DNA of 64,000 nt from Nepenthes gracilis (taxonomy: Eukaryota; Streptophyta; Magnoliopsida; Caryophyllales; Nepenthaceae): NCBI GenBank assembly GCA_033239525.1, contig BSYO01000006.1, positions 18,314,175-18,378,174 on the forward strand. The letters run 5' to 3'. Positions within the stretch are counted from its first letter, which is position 1. Each line of letters opens with the position of its first letter. The translations under genes were made by a program, and so were the position numbers. The notes beneath the pieces were generated by a model. The model ran no database searches, was not told the DNA's origin, and saw only the letters and a program-made list of their open reading frames with translations. This document shows, piece after piece, positions 1 to 11,425 of the stretch.

Positions 1-726
1 AACGCAATAGATATTTATAAAAAACAAATATTTTAAATAATTTAAAATTATGTTGAGTTAATTATTTTATTTATATTTATGTATGGATTAGGAATTTAAT
101 CAAACCATACAAAATTTCTCTTTATAATCATGATTCTGCATGTAACTCAAACACTAAAATTTGAACTGCTGCCAACTATAAATCCAATAAAATTAAAAGT
201 AGATTCATAAGTTTACATTTAAATTTAAATTTTATATTTAAACGGATCTTATCTGAAATTACTTTCAAAATCTACATAAAAAAGCACCACGCTAGTTGAC
301 CTCGTAGCATCTTATAAGAGAAATTCATGAAGTTAATGTTTTGTTCAGTTTAAATTTCAATGAGTAAAAACTATAAAAAATAAAAATTGCTAAAATTATA
401 AGACATCAAACTACAAAAAAAGTAATAACGTATAGTTATCCTGTTTCAAGGTTACCTGAAATTTTGTATATGGACCAGGCAAATTTAATTATATATATTC
501 ATTGTTTTATTTTTTTCAAAAATTTATGAAATTTTGATCGAGATAAAACATACTTTAACATTTTTATAATTTCATACAAATATAAGTTTATAATTGGTTT
601 GATTTGAAGGACTGACGGTGAAATAAAATAAAATAAAATATTTTTTTGGATATTGAAATAACCGAAAAAAAAAGCTTTATTTTCCATCCAAATGAAATAA
701 AAACCGAGGTAAAAAACTAAATTGTA
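1..726. other. AT-rich intergenic DNA, nothing recognised
   Basis: Strongly AT-rich sequence with homopolymer runs and a short AAAAT-type repeat near 620-645. I see no open frame with protein character, no splice-bounded exon and no repeat shared with the rest of the window. The last five bases before the next element (727-731, GTTTT) are its probable target-site duplication. Confidence 0.6.
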
Positions 727-731
727 GTTTT

Positions 732-1653
732 TGATACATCCTAAATCCAAACTTCAAAAGGGTTTAGGTTATATTGTCCGTCGAATTTCGGTCTCCGTCC
801 ACCAAGCTTGGGATTCTACACACTACAACTTAAAATGAGAAGTCAAGTGACAGCGGGATTTGGTCCAATCGAAAACACTCCGATGCTCAATTCATGAAGA
901 ATGAGCCTTCTGAGGATGAGAAGGAAAGATGCAGTAAATGCAAAGATGAATACTTGTGAAGTGTTTGGGAACGTTGGTGGGAGGAGCACTCGTGGAGAGA
1001 GTGGCTCGAGTTATTGATGCTTGTAGAAAGTAGTCTTTTCTCAGTACTCAGTTCGTAGGAAACCACTAGTTGACAGAAAATGAGCGAGCATTGGAAAGCT
1101 TTGAGAGCGTAGAAAGCTTCTGTGAGCTTTGGTTTGTTAGAGGGCATTTTGTAGGCAAGAGAGATCATACTTGCGGAGTGAATATTCATGACCTTTTATA
1201 GCCACGGTCCTCTACTGCCTTTCTTATATAGCGTGGCGGGATGCCCGCATTCTGTGAGGATTATTGCCTTTCCTATTTTGATGTGGGCGCCATTCTTGGC
1301 TGTAACGGTAAAAAAAGTGGGTGCCTTTCCTTCCACGCATGGTTACCGTTAGGATTTTCTCTATAAATTGCGTGTTGATCCGTGTGCCTTCCTCCCGAGA
1401 TGTGCTCTGATTCTGAGAGGTTGTCGTTACGATGGAGTTTGCATTTCTTTAAAGTGTGGAGAATTAGGGTAGACGACCATTAGGGCGTGCATGGGCTGAT
1501 TTTGAATTGGGTTGTATTTATCCTGGGTCGCAACAGGCTTACTTGCTACCTCTCCGGTTAACGGTAACATTGACCGTTCTGGGCGTAACTAGACCATTGT
1601 TAATCTTGGGCACTTGCTCCTTTTGAGCCAGCCTATTATTGGCGTCCCCATCA
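732..1653 (-). repeat. 3' LTR of Tat element 1
   Basis: This is collinear with 11444-12363; both copies contain a shared stretch starting TTGTCCGTCGAATTTCGG. On the plus strand it begins TGATACATCC and ends CCCCATCA, so it has the TG...CA ends of an LTR. Immediately inside it on the element strand is a G-rich polypurine tract (complement of 1654-1666), as expected next to a 3' LTR. One W-box (TTGACC) lies near 1570, in the U3 side. Confidence 0.85.
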
Positions 1654-1840
1654 CTAGCCCCCCATACTGGTGACCTGGGACCCTAGCCTCCAGCATATTC
1701 ACGATGGGACACGTCCGGCTGTGTCGTCCCTTCTGGTCTGCCCAAGAATCTCCTATCCTTTGTTGATGTGATTTCCTTACTTCCCTCTCTAGATCCATTG
1801 TCCACTTCGTTTGGACCTAAGGGACGGAGTGGGTGAAGAT

Positions 1841-2512
1841 GTTGATCGGATTCGTTGACCAGGGCACTTGAATCCGTAGTACTAAGCTGAAGAGAAAGAG
1901 AGTTGACCAGATTCGTTAACCGCAATGTTAGAATCCGGAGAACTAAGCTGAAAAGAAGGTTGATCGGATTCGTTGACTGCATTATTGGAATTCATATGAC
2001 AAAGCTAAAAAGATAGTTGACCGGATTCATTGACCACAGTGTTAGAATCCGGAGAACAAAACTAGAGAGGGTAGACTGGGATCGTTGACCGTTACGTTGG
2101 AATCCGGAGAACTGAATTAGAGAGGGTTGACTGGATTCGTTGACCGTTTGTACCAGAATCCAAAGAGTTGAGCTGGAGAGAGAGAGTTGACCGGATTCAT
2201 TGACCATAACATTGTAATCCGGATAACTGAGTCGAAGAAGCGTTGGCCGGATTCATTAACCACAGCGTGATAATTCGAAGAACTGAATTGAAAGCAATAT
2301 TGATTGGATTCGTTGACCACCATGAGATAATCCAGGACCTGAGTTGAAGAGGATATTAACCGGATCCGTTGACCGCGACGTGATAATCCGAAGAACTAAG
2401 CTGAAAGCAATGTTGATCGGATTTATTGACTGCCGCGAGATAATCCGGGAAACTGAGTTGAAGAGGATGTTGACCGAATTTGTTGACCGCGACGTTAGAA
2501 TCTAGGGAATAG
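1841..2512. repeat. 56-bp minisatellite, 12 copies, in the 3' untranslated region of element 1
   Basis: Twelve tandem units start at about 1841, 1902, 1959, 2016, 2071, 2126, 2186, 2242, 2299, 2354, 2412 and 2469, with spacing 55-61 bp. The consensus start is GTTGACCGGATTCGTTGACC, followed by an AATCCGGAGAACTGA-like half. Most units contain one or two TTGACC/T hexamers, the W-box bound by WRKY factors. The block sits between the opposite-strand gene and the 3' LTR. Variable tandem repeats at this place are known for Tat/Ogre-type elements and can seed satellite DNA. Element 2 carries about one unit at 38860-38895. Confidence 0.9.
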
Positions 2513-2655
2513 TGTGGGTTGAAAATGGCACCACCCAATCGAAGGGCTGTAGAGTCGTTGCAGGGCTCTAAGTAGCTCATTGCACTTTACCACATGTCGT
2601 TATGCAGTGAGTTTGCAATCCTTGTAATTAATTCGTCAGAGGATTCAATTTGAAA

Positions 2656-3545
2656 GTCCCCTCTCCGAAATCGACATGTGTCCGTTATAATTGACGCACC
2701 TTTTCGATATGTAGTCACACTTCGGCGGTGGTGGGCTTTATGTAAACCACGTATTAGTTCAAATTTTTCACACTTTTTCTCCAAAAAACTCTAAGTCTTC
2801 GTCTCTCTTCCTACTCTAATCTTGTGGCTCCTTTCGTTACAAAAAATTGGCTCGGTTATTTTCCTGGTGAGGTGAGGGAGTTGTACGTTGAGTTTAACAT
2901 CCCCTCACACATTTTTTTTCGGTGCCTAGCGAGCAGGATAGGGCATGCTCTCCTCCCGCTGGCCACATCACAGTATACGAGACACACCTATAGAGTGGGC
3001 TTCGCCTCCCTATTCCAGAGGAGCTACTGCACATCTTCATGGCGTTCGGTGTTCCCATCGCACAACTTCACGCGAACGCCATGCTTTATCTGTGTTCATT
3101 GTTCCCTCTCCAAAATCGATACGTGTCTGTTATGATTGTCGCGCCTTTTTGATGCGCCATTTCACTTCGGTGGTGGTGGGCTTTATATAAACCACGTATT
3201 AGTTCAAAAATTGCACACCTTTTCTCCAAAAAAGGCTAAGTCTTTGTTACTCTTCCTACTCTGATCTCATGGCTCCTTTCGTTACTAAAATTGGCTCACT
3301 TATTTTTACTGGTGAAGTGAGAGAGTTGTACGTTGAATTTAACATCCTCTCACACATTGTTTTTTCGATGCCTAGTGAGCAGGATAGGGCATGCTCTCCT
3401 TCCACTGGCCACATCATAGTACACGAGGCACACCTACAGAGTGGGCTTCGCCTCCCTGTTCCAGAGGAGCCACTGCACATCCTCACGGCATTCAGTGTTC
3501 CCATCGCATAGCTTCACGTGAACGCCATGCGGTATCTGTGTTTGT
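2656..3545 (+). repeat. 445-bp tandem duplication covering the 5' part of the opposite-strand gene
   Basis: Unit 1 (2656-3100) and unit 2 (3101-3545) align with a constant offset of 445 bp across promoter-like DNA, leader and the first ~80 codons of the opposite-strand gene. The start codon is ATG in unit 2 (3269) but GTG in unit 1 (2824). The TATA-like site is TATATAA in unit 2 and TATGTAA in unit 1 (2739-2745). Unit 2 continues into the rest of the gene, so unit 1 is a non-functional partial copy. Confidence 0.88.
3184..3190 (+). promoter_or_regulatory. TATA-like box for the opposite-strand gene of element 1
   Basis: TATATAA lies 79 bp upstream of the ATG at 3269 in a GGGCTTTATATAAACC context, followed by a CT-rich leader. 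Its position and strand fit a promoter that serves the plus-strand gene independently of the minus-strand LTR. A weaker TATGTAA sits at the equivalent place in the upstream duplicate. This is inference from sequence only. Confidence 0.45.
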
Positions 3546-5102
3546 TATGTATATTCCTCTGCTACCATTCACAGCTGCTGACGGTGGAGGTCGTCAGGAT
3601 AATGTTCTAGTTCACCCAGAGTGGGAACTGGATCTCATTGTCCCCCCAGAAATTGCGTATTAGCAGCGCGATTTACGATTCACTAAAGAATTGGAAATAC
3701 CGTTACTTTATTGTTCGCATCATTGACAGCTGGCCCTTGTCCCGGAATTGGGGCAAGGTTCTTGATGATCTTATAGGGAAGCCCACAAAGAAGGAGGTGG
3801 AGGCAATGGAGCCATTGCTGCAACTAGTGAGGGGGCATTTCTTTGAGTTTAAGAGAGATCACTTAGTTTTCAGGGAGGAGGCCAAGAGAGCATGTTGGGG
3901 TCCTCATTCACCTGTTCAGAAGATCAAACCTCCACCGTCGATGGTGTCGCAGTGCAAGAAGAAGGCTAGCACTCTCACCATCGATGAGGCCGGCGCTCTC
4001 ACGATTGGTGATACTCCTAGCAGCCTTGGGAAGAAGAGGGCTGCACCAGCTGAGCCTGCTTTCTCATCTTCCACCGAGCCATACTACCGTATGTTCGGGC
4101 GACTTATTGGAGTTGGAAAGCGCTCAGGGGTTGAGGCTTCTGTGGTTAACTTTGGAGCCATCGAGAAAGCCACCACCGGAGTGCTGGCATTGAGCCATCG
4201 CGGCTGGGCGACTTAGTGGCGCAAGCCGCACCAGTGGAGCTTGCACTCGCGGCCGCCGGATTGGAGGAGCTAATCGCTGAGCTAGATGCTCAACCTATGG
4301 AACCGGCTGCCAAAAAACTTGCTGAAGTAGTTGATGTTATCGTAGAGCTGGCTCAGGAGGCCACCGCTCTAAGTTTTCCGGCCATCCTGCCTTAGAGGTT
4401 CACCGATGAAGCCACTATGGAGCGGGCCCAAGAGGCTGCTACCCCATGCCTCTCAATGGCTCGCCGGAGGAGTTCCCACTGCCTGGGCTTGAGTCACAGG
4501 GCCTATTTGGAAGGAAGAAACACAAAGTTTTTTCGGTAACTTTTTTGAAACTATGCTTTTCCTTTTTCTTATTTCTCCACTGTTGCAGCCTAATCTTCTT
4601 TTCTTTCTTGCAGCATGAGAAAATCATGAGTGTAGTGGTGAGGGGGCTGCGCCAGCGGGAGGTGGTGATTGAAGAGAGGGAGGAAGAGATTCTCCAGCTA
4701 GGGGAGCAATTGAGTCAGATGAGCGCTCAAGTTCGACAGCTCCAGGAGGAGAAGGCGATCATCTAGTCAAAGCTATATGAGCTAAGAGCACAGTTGTTTG
4801 GGCTGGAAGAGAGGGCTGCTCGGGTGGAAAGGCTCACGACTGAGCTTCAGGTTAAGATAGTCATGCTTGAGAATGAGTTGTCCACCTGTCTACGTCCTCA
4901 GTAGGTCACTCAGGCGCTGTGGGCCAGGCTCTAGAAAAGCGTCAACATCTGTTGCCAAATTGTCAAGGTTGTGGAGCCTGACTTTCCTACTGGCGTCCTT
5001 GACCCCACGAATCGTGGTGCCCAATGGTGTGAGGACCTGGTAGACTTTGCTTGGGGCGCACAGGGACCTTTCCTGTGTCCTCCTGAGAGCTTTGCCCTTT
5101 AG
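3269..5102 (+). pseudogene. Opposite-strand gene of Tat element 1 ('putative gypsy type transposon' family, with coiled coil)
   Basis: Reading starts at the ATG at 3269 (MAPFVTKIGS). The N-terminal region contains VRELYVEFNI, a VHEAHLQSGLRLPVPEE-like stretch and SVPIA, then AIYDSLKNW and DHLVFREEAKR. This order resembles the Pfam family 'Putative gypsy type transposon' (Transposase_28-like) found in plant Tat elements. After a low-complexity linker and a candidate intron (4536-4613, GT...TTGCAG) comes a heptad-rich coiled coil (IEEREEEILQLGEQLSQMSA and following), ending near TAG 5100-5102. An in-frame TAG follows SVPIA where element 2 has Gln (CAG), so it is a C-to-T nonsense change; further stops occur in the coil. 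It is convergent with the pol gene. The function of this family is unknown. Confidence 0.7.
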
Positions 5103-5587
5103 CTGGAATTTTTATACATTTTGTCATTCATTGTACTTGTAAATAAGGCCTTATTAATAAAACACTGATTTCGTTGACGTATCGAATTCCCTAACTTTAC
5201 CTGGCTTTATTTTAGTCATTTTCTCTTTGCACCGGCAGCTGACTTTTTGTACTTCATGCGAGATGGCTGGTCGTCTCGTAACATTAATTGTCGGAGTTCA
5301 ACCACTCAGAGACATGCGATGTGCTTCCAGATAGACTTAAGTCCTTGAGAAGATATCAAGGTGAGTCCTAATGTTGTATCAAGCCGTTTTTATATTCGAG
5401 CGCACTTTTGTTTTATGAGTTGAGCTTTCATATTGCATGGCGCTGCCCATATTATGATTCTGGGCGGCCAACCTTCTGTCGGAGTGTTTGTTCTTTTTAC
5501 ACTTTGCCATGATCTATCGATCGTTGTAGATTGACTGTGCTATCTTATGCTGGAAGAGGCTGTCACGCATGCCATTTAAGCCTCATA

Positions 5588-5762
5588 AGGTTTGGTATTA
5601 GACTATGAATGGGCCACTTGGGAAGGAACCAAGGTTTAATTCGACCGTTTACAGGCCACTTGGATGATCGAGATTTAATTCGACTACTTATAAGCCGCTT
5701 GAATGACCAAGGTTTAATTCGACCGCTTACGGGCCGCTTGAATGACCAAGGTTTAATTACAA
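5588..5762. repeat. 39-bp tandem repeats between the convergent genes of element 1
   Basis: About four units of a 39-bp motif (GGTTTAATTCGACCG, then GGCCGCTTGAATGACCAA) lie just after the end of the opposite-strand gene and before the integrase end. The same motif with 39-40 bp period occurs at the same place in element 2 (41355-41552), so it is an inherited part of the family. Both genes end facing this block. Confidence 0.8.
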
Positions 5763-5984
5763 ATAAGTAAAAATTCATCCGACTTAAGGACAGTCTAAGT
5801 CATCTATTTTGTACAATCTATAAGCAAGCATTCACATGAAAACAAAAATAAATAAAAGAAAAGTATAGAACAATGTGCAGATGAAAAAGAATATCTTTCA
5901 TTAATCACAATGTATGTTACAAGTATGCTTTAGATCATGCAGATGATCTACTTGAATTTTCATTGGTAGTAGTGCTTCAAGTGG

Positions 5985-7290
5985 ACCATGTTCCACATCG
6001 GCAAGACCAACTTGTCATTTTTGGTTCAGAGTTTGTATGCTTCATTCCACAGAATGGTTGAGACAAAAAATAGGCCTTCCCAATTTAGAGAAAGCTTGTT
6101 TCGGTTGGCTGTTTTACCCGTGGCCTCTATGCTTCGCAAAATCAGGTATTCAACTTCGAATTGTCGCACTTTTATTTTCTTGTTATAATAACAAGCGATT
6201 AGTTATTGGTAAGCGGCTGTGCGCATCCTGGCTGTGTCACGAGTTTCCTCTAGTAAGTCTAGATGTTCCCGGATCTTTTGGGAGTTACCAAGTGGATCGA
6301 AGATTTTGATCCTAAGACTTGGGAGCCCAATCTCAACAGGTATTATAGCCTAAATCCCATAATAAAGGTTGAAGGGTGTCTCACGAGTTGGTTCCTTGGG
6401 AGTCGTTTGGTATAACCATAGCACAGAGGACAATTCGTCGACCCAGGAGCCCCCTACGTCCTCCAACTTGGTCTTTAGATCGTGTAGTAACTCTGGTTGG
6501 TGACTTCTACCTACACGTTCGCCTAGGGATATGCTATCGAAGTGTGAACCAATCTGATACCCAAATTGGAGCAATACTTGGTGAAGCGTTTTGTCAAAAA
6601 TTAGGTTCCATTGTCGATCACGATGATCTCGGGAATGCCAAATCTGCTCACTATGATCTGGCAGACAAACTTCAGGGCATTGTGCTCGGTGATCTTGGCC
6701 AGTGGGGCGGCTTCAACCCCTTTGGTGAAGTAGTCTATATCCACGATGATAAATTTTTTCTACACAGTCACGGTGGAAAATGGGCTGAGAATATTAAGCC
6801 CCCATAGCGTGAAAGGCTAAGGAGTTTGGAGGGATCTCAACTTCGCAAGCAGCTGGTAGTGAAGATTTCCATGGAGTTGACAATTCTCAAACTTCTTCAC
6901 AAACTCCAGGGCATCCTTCCTCATTGTTGGCCAGAAATATCCTTGGCGTATGACTTTGAATGCTAGGTTTTTGTCGTCAATGCATGATCCACATATCCCG
7001 AGGTGGATTTTGTTTAAAGCGTAATCGGCCTCCCCAGGGGTAAGACACCGGAGGTACGGAGTCGAGTATCCTCAGCGATACAGCCTTCTATCTACTATAG
7101 TGTACCAGTCGGACATCTTTTTGATCCGCTTAGCCTGGTCCACATTCTTCGGCTGTGTTTCATCCACAAATACCTCCAGTATGGCATCATCCAGTTTTCA
7201 TCATCGAAGATTTGCATTGTTTCCTATTCTCTATGTTAGGAGTGCTCAAAAGTTCCCTCATATCCCTCAAGTACTATTCTGAATTTTCGA
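5985..7290 (-). pseudogene. Integrase region of Tat element 1
   Basis: Read on the minus strand, the core contains IDYFTKGVEAAPLAKITEHN, a VIDNGT segment (the TDNGT aspartate region, with Thr changed to Ile) and VEVTNQ with the last catalytic Glu. These are followed by LEDVGGSWVDELSSVLW and PTRETPFNLYYG, all hallmarks of Ty3/Gypsy integrases. A degraded zinc-binding region lies at 6950-7100. Several stops and at least one frame change break it. It would insert the element's cDNA into chromosomes, but this copy cannot encode a working enzyme. Confidence 0.8.
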
Positions 7291-7439
7291 CCACCGCCGT
7301 TCTAGCAAGCTAGTCGGTCTTCCAATTCTTAGTCATGGGGACGTGGACCTAGTTTAACTTATCAAATCTCTAGATCGTGTCCTTCATCTTAGCCAAATAT
7401 CTAGCCAAAAGAAGGTTGCATGCCTCGAAACTCTCATTA

Positions 7440-7690
7440 ATCTGGTTAATGACTAACTCTCGAGTCACTATAGACGGTCAGTCTCTTATCTGAGCATTCT
7501 TTGACTAATCGCAATCCAACTAATAGGGCCTCGTACTCGACAACGTTGTTGGTGGCCAAAAAATCGAGTTTCATGGAGTATTTCACCTCAAACCCGTCCA
7601 AGATCCTCGGGACCACTCTAGCACCACTACATGAGTTGGTTGACGAACCATCCACGTTGAGGACCCATTTTGGCTCTTTCGGGTGGTGGT
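7440..7690 (-). pseudogene. Archaeal-type second RNase H (aRNH) of Tat element 1
   Basis: The minus-strand frame reads MDGSSTNSCSGARVVPR, then LDFLATNNVVEYEALLVGL and LTVYSDSRVS. The DGS, E and SDS positions are the acidic residues expected of the extra RNase H domain that Tat elements carry after their own RNase H. The NNVVEYEAL block matches the usual NNEAEYEALL. It lies between RT-RNaseH and integrase, as in intact relatives. The upstream and downstream joins are broken by stops. Confidence 0.75.
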
Positions 7691-8990
7691 CTATGTCCTC
7701 AGTGTGATGCTCATCGATGATTGGAGTCGTGGTCTAGATGATAAAGTCGGCCAGGGCCTACCCCTTGATGGCTGGCCTAGGTCAGAATTCGATGTCAAAC
7801 TCTCCCAACTCGATGAGCCACTTGACCAGTGTCGGAAAATTTCAGGTTTTTGAAGAATGTCCTCAACGGTTGGTTGGTTAGGACGACCACACGATGAGCC
7901 TTGAAATAGGGTCTTAACTTTTGGGCCGAGAAGACGAGTGCAAGAGTGAGCTTCTGAATTCATGGTAGCGTGTCTCTACGCCGGTCAACATTTTAATCAC
8001 GTAGTAAATCGGCCGCTACACGTCAGGATCCTAGCATATCAAAACAGAGCTAAGAGTCGGTTCTAATACCACAAGGTAGAAGTACAGGTCTTCCCCTTCT
8101 CTAGGTAACGTCAGCAACGGCGGATTGGCCAAGTATTGCTTCAGCTCATCGAAGGCGGCTTGGCACTCTAATGTCCTCTGAAATCCGTTTGCCTTCGTCC
8201 CCCTCGAGCCTTGAAGAAGGGCTGATACTTGTCTCCCAACTTTGCCAAGAAGCGGAACAACGTTGCTAATCTTCCGGTTAGCCTCTAGACATCCTTGACA
8301 CTTCGGGGCGGAGACATGTCCGTGAGGGCCTTGATCTTATTTGGGTTCACTTCGATTCCTCGTTGAGAGATGATAAAATCTAAGAATTTTCTTGAGGACA
8401 CTCCAAAGGCACACTTGGTTGAATTTAGCTTTATTTGGTGCGTGCAGTACCTCGAAGGATTCAGTCAGATTGTAAATATGATCGTCGATGGTCTTACTCT
8501 TGACAAGCATGTCATCTACATACACATTCATATTGTGTCTGATCTGCTGTTCAAACATTTTATTCACAAGCCTTTAGTAAGTGGCACCTGCATTCTTTAG
8601 ACTGAAATGTATGACCTTGTAACAATGGGTGCCTTGATCGGTCATAAACGATGTGTGCTCCTCATCTTGACCTGGTTGTAGCTCGCGTACACATCCATAA
8701 AACTCAACAGCTCGTGACTAGAAGTTAAATCTACCAGTAAGTCAATCCTGGGCAAAGGAAAACTATCATTTAGACAGGCTTTGTTGATGTTGGTAAAATT
8801 GACGTCCATCCACAATTTTTCGTTGCTTTTCTTGACCAGGACAACGTTAGAGAGCCAAGCCGGGTATTGCACTTCCCTGATAAACCCGACATCTAGCAGC
8901 TTCTCAACAGAGTGATTCTTCCACTTCTACCTGACAAGCTTGTGGTTGGGATCAAGATCCAACTTGTCGACCATTACTCCGGTTGGAATC
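7691..8990 (-). pseudogene. Reverse transcriptase and RNase H of Tat element 1
   Basis: The minus strand shows WLSNVVLVKKSNEKLWMDVN, FPLPRIDLLVD and SFMDVYASYNQ (palm motif A region), then the catalytic YVDDMLVKS box near 8500 and NLTESFEVL. RNase H follows, with a remnant around 7860-7960 that includes the PYFKAHRVVVLTNQPLR-like stretch. These are standard Ty3/Gypsy RT motifs. YVDD is intact but the frame is broken repeatedly, so no complete enzyme could be made. Confidence 0.85.
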
Positions 8991-9269
8991 CCCGTATATC
9001 AGCGGGCGTCCACGTGAAGATATCACTATTCTGCCTCATAAAAGCTATCAGCTCGTCACATAGGGGTCCGACGAGTGAGCCCCCATTTGTACATACCTCT
9101 CTAGGTCCTCCGGATTCAACAGTACCAGGTTGGTGGCTTCACCGAATTGCGCTTACTGTAGGGTCCGCTTCGTCTCGATGGTCCAACTCTCCTGCAGGCC
9201 TCTCACTACCACCTGGAGCTACCTGCGACATGTAACACATCTATCCAATCACTTGGTCACCTAGCATTT

Positions 9270-9800
9270 CTCCAATACCACATGCTGTTGAAAATTTTAT
9301 TTTTAAATGTGGTATTGAAGTGACGGCTCCGAACACTACTAGGCACGGTCGGCCTAGGATGGCGTTGTATGCAAAGGGCAGGTCAACAACCAAAAATATG
9401 AGTGTGCAACTCGCCATCCTGGGGTATGTGCCCAGGGTGACTTCTAACTATATTGTCTCTTAGACGGCTACTAGTTCGTTATCTAGACCAGACAATGGTC
9501 CTTCGACCAGTTTTAGTTGATTCTTTTTTAGCCCTAACTTAAAGAACGTATCGAGGTAAAGCAAATTCTTTGAGCTTTCATTATTGATGAAAACTCATTT
9601 CAGTTGGTAGTCAATAGTTTCATTTGAAATAAGTGCAGATATAATTAGAGGATCAGTATGTGAAAAAATTACATGTGTCATGTCGTTATCACTAAAACTA
9701 ATGACATTTTCCTCCACCCTTTACTTCTTGCATCCGACTTGCCTCTCTTGGTGATCTGCCTAGTGGGTCTTGGACGGTTGGGTCGTTATCATATTAACCA
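9270..9800 (-). pseudogene. Aspartic protease region of Tat element 1, catalytic Asp lost
   Basis: On the minus strand the sequence runs YQLKWVFINNESSKNLLYLD and later FAYNAILGRPCLVVFGAV. The second is the conserved ILGRP block after Gypsy proteases. The first aligns with the usual VLVDNGSSADILF active-site segment, but the catalytic Asp is Asn and the Gly is Glu. Both fit single G-to-A changes, so the protease would be dead even without its stops. Confidence 0.7.
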
Positions 9801-10129
9801 CTCCAGCAGCGACCCAATTCCATGGCTGGGGCAGATCTGGCCTTTCTCCATCGAGGTGCCGGAACTCTAATCAAGGTTTCTCAGGAACCTAGTGAGATGG
9901 CCCCTTCGAATGACCTTCTCAATCTCATGTTGGAGTGTCGTGCATTCCTCCGTGGTGTGTCCCGAAGATCGATGGAAATCGTAGTATTTCGTTGGATCTC
10001 CTCCCTCCATGTTCTTCAGTGGCTTTGGCCACTTAACAAACTTTTTTTCACGAATCTGTATGAGAGCATTGGTCCGCGTGTCATGGAGTCAGGTTGACAG
10101 GCTTGTACTTCTTCTGGTCTAGTGGCCAG

Positions 10130-11371
10130 GTCCTAAGTTGCTTTTGGTGGGGATTGTCTACGCCCTTGTTTTTCCTCTTTTCCTCGGCTGGGAAAGAGTG
10201 AAACTAGTTGGTCATCTCTAGACGTTTTGCCTCGTTGGCCTCTTCAGCGATCACATATACTCTGGTGATAACCTCCGCTTTTCGGAAAGTTCGCGAGTTT
10301 TTGTGGGTTGGTGTTTGAAGAAGTCACCTAGCCCTAACGTAGAGATGAAATTGTCAAACTTCATCTCTTCAGTGAACTTGGGGATTCTCCTAACCTCCGC
10401 CGCGAACCACTCCAGGAATTGTCTTGGGTTCTCGCTTTGTCTCTACTTGATGTGGGAGAGATGCCAAGGCCGTTTCTTTTCTCGGCGGCTGGAAGCGTAT
10501 TCGGCTGGGAAAAAATTGGTGAGATCCCAAAAACTCTGGATCGAGTTCGAAGGAAGCCGATAAAATTAGATCTGGGCATCTCCCTTTAAGGTGAGGGGAA
10601 AATATTAACACATTACCACTCCTCTAAGCCCTAGAAATTTAAATGGGCGCAGAAGTGTTCCAAATGGTCCATGGGATTAGCGCTCCCATCATTGGAATCT
10701 AGGGCTGGTACCTTGAACTTGGCCGGCATTAGTCGAGTTAGGATCTCAATGGTGAAGAGAGATCTCTCTAGATCGGCGTGCTCTTTGTCATCCTTGAACA
10801 CGCGGTTCCAGATTTTCTCGACCTTTGCCTCCACTGGGGAGGAGTTTCTTGATCTCTTGGAGTTTAGGTAAGTCTTCAACTCTGTTCTTTCTGCTGTGCG
10901 GCGCGTTGTTGGCCGGCTGCTACCGCTTATGGATTGGTCGATCTGGGGGGCTCCCTCCTGTGAGTGAGGCCTTTGCTTGTATCGGGAGTACCGGGGGTTT
11001 CTTCTTTCGGGACTCTCATCTGGAGTCTCACGGCTCAAACGACCTTCAAGCCTTGAACGGCTCTAGGCGTTAGAGGCCACCAGAACATGAGAGTTGCCTT
11101 ACTTCGGAGCCTTCTTGGTCGGCCTCTTCTTCCTCTAGCCTCCTCACCTGGTTGTCGAAATGGAAATTGAGGAGAATTGAGCCCTCTACTTCTTCTTGTC
11201 CTGACGAGTGCAGAGCATTTGGAACATATGGGACATCTTATTCATCTGCTCCGCCAGGATCAAGAAAAATGGGGCAGGCTGCCCTCCAACCTAACTACAA
11301 ATTGAGTGGTCGTGGTCGGGGGAGGCAGCCTCTCTAGCGGGAATGCTAGCTTGGGCCTTGATGCTCACCAT
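10130..11371 (-). pseudogene. Gag of Tat element 1
   Basis: The probable start is the ATG complementary to 11369-11371 (MVSIKAQASIPAREA), about 60 bp inside the primer-binding site. The core includes ELKTYLNSKRSRNSSPVEAK, IWNRVFKDD, IEILTRLMPAKFKVPALDSN and MDHLEHFCAHL, then in shifted frame FAAEVRRIPKFTEEMKFDNF and FFKHQPTKT. The same residues recur in element 2 (ELRAYLNSERFANIV..., FKPVTLDSCDGSADPVDHL). Gag forms the particle shell. Multiple stops and frameshifts are present. Confidence 0.8.
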
Positions 11372-11425
11372 TTTGCTAGATGATATTGGTTTGAAGGATG
11401 TAATTGATTGGCTTTTAGTTAGCGT

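Noticed and set aside
10361..10611. Overlapping open frames opposite and within the Tat gag
   Set aside because: They are frame-shifted readings of the gag pseudogene; the real gag residues are found by switching frames across indels.
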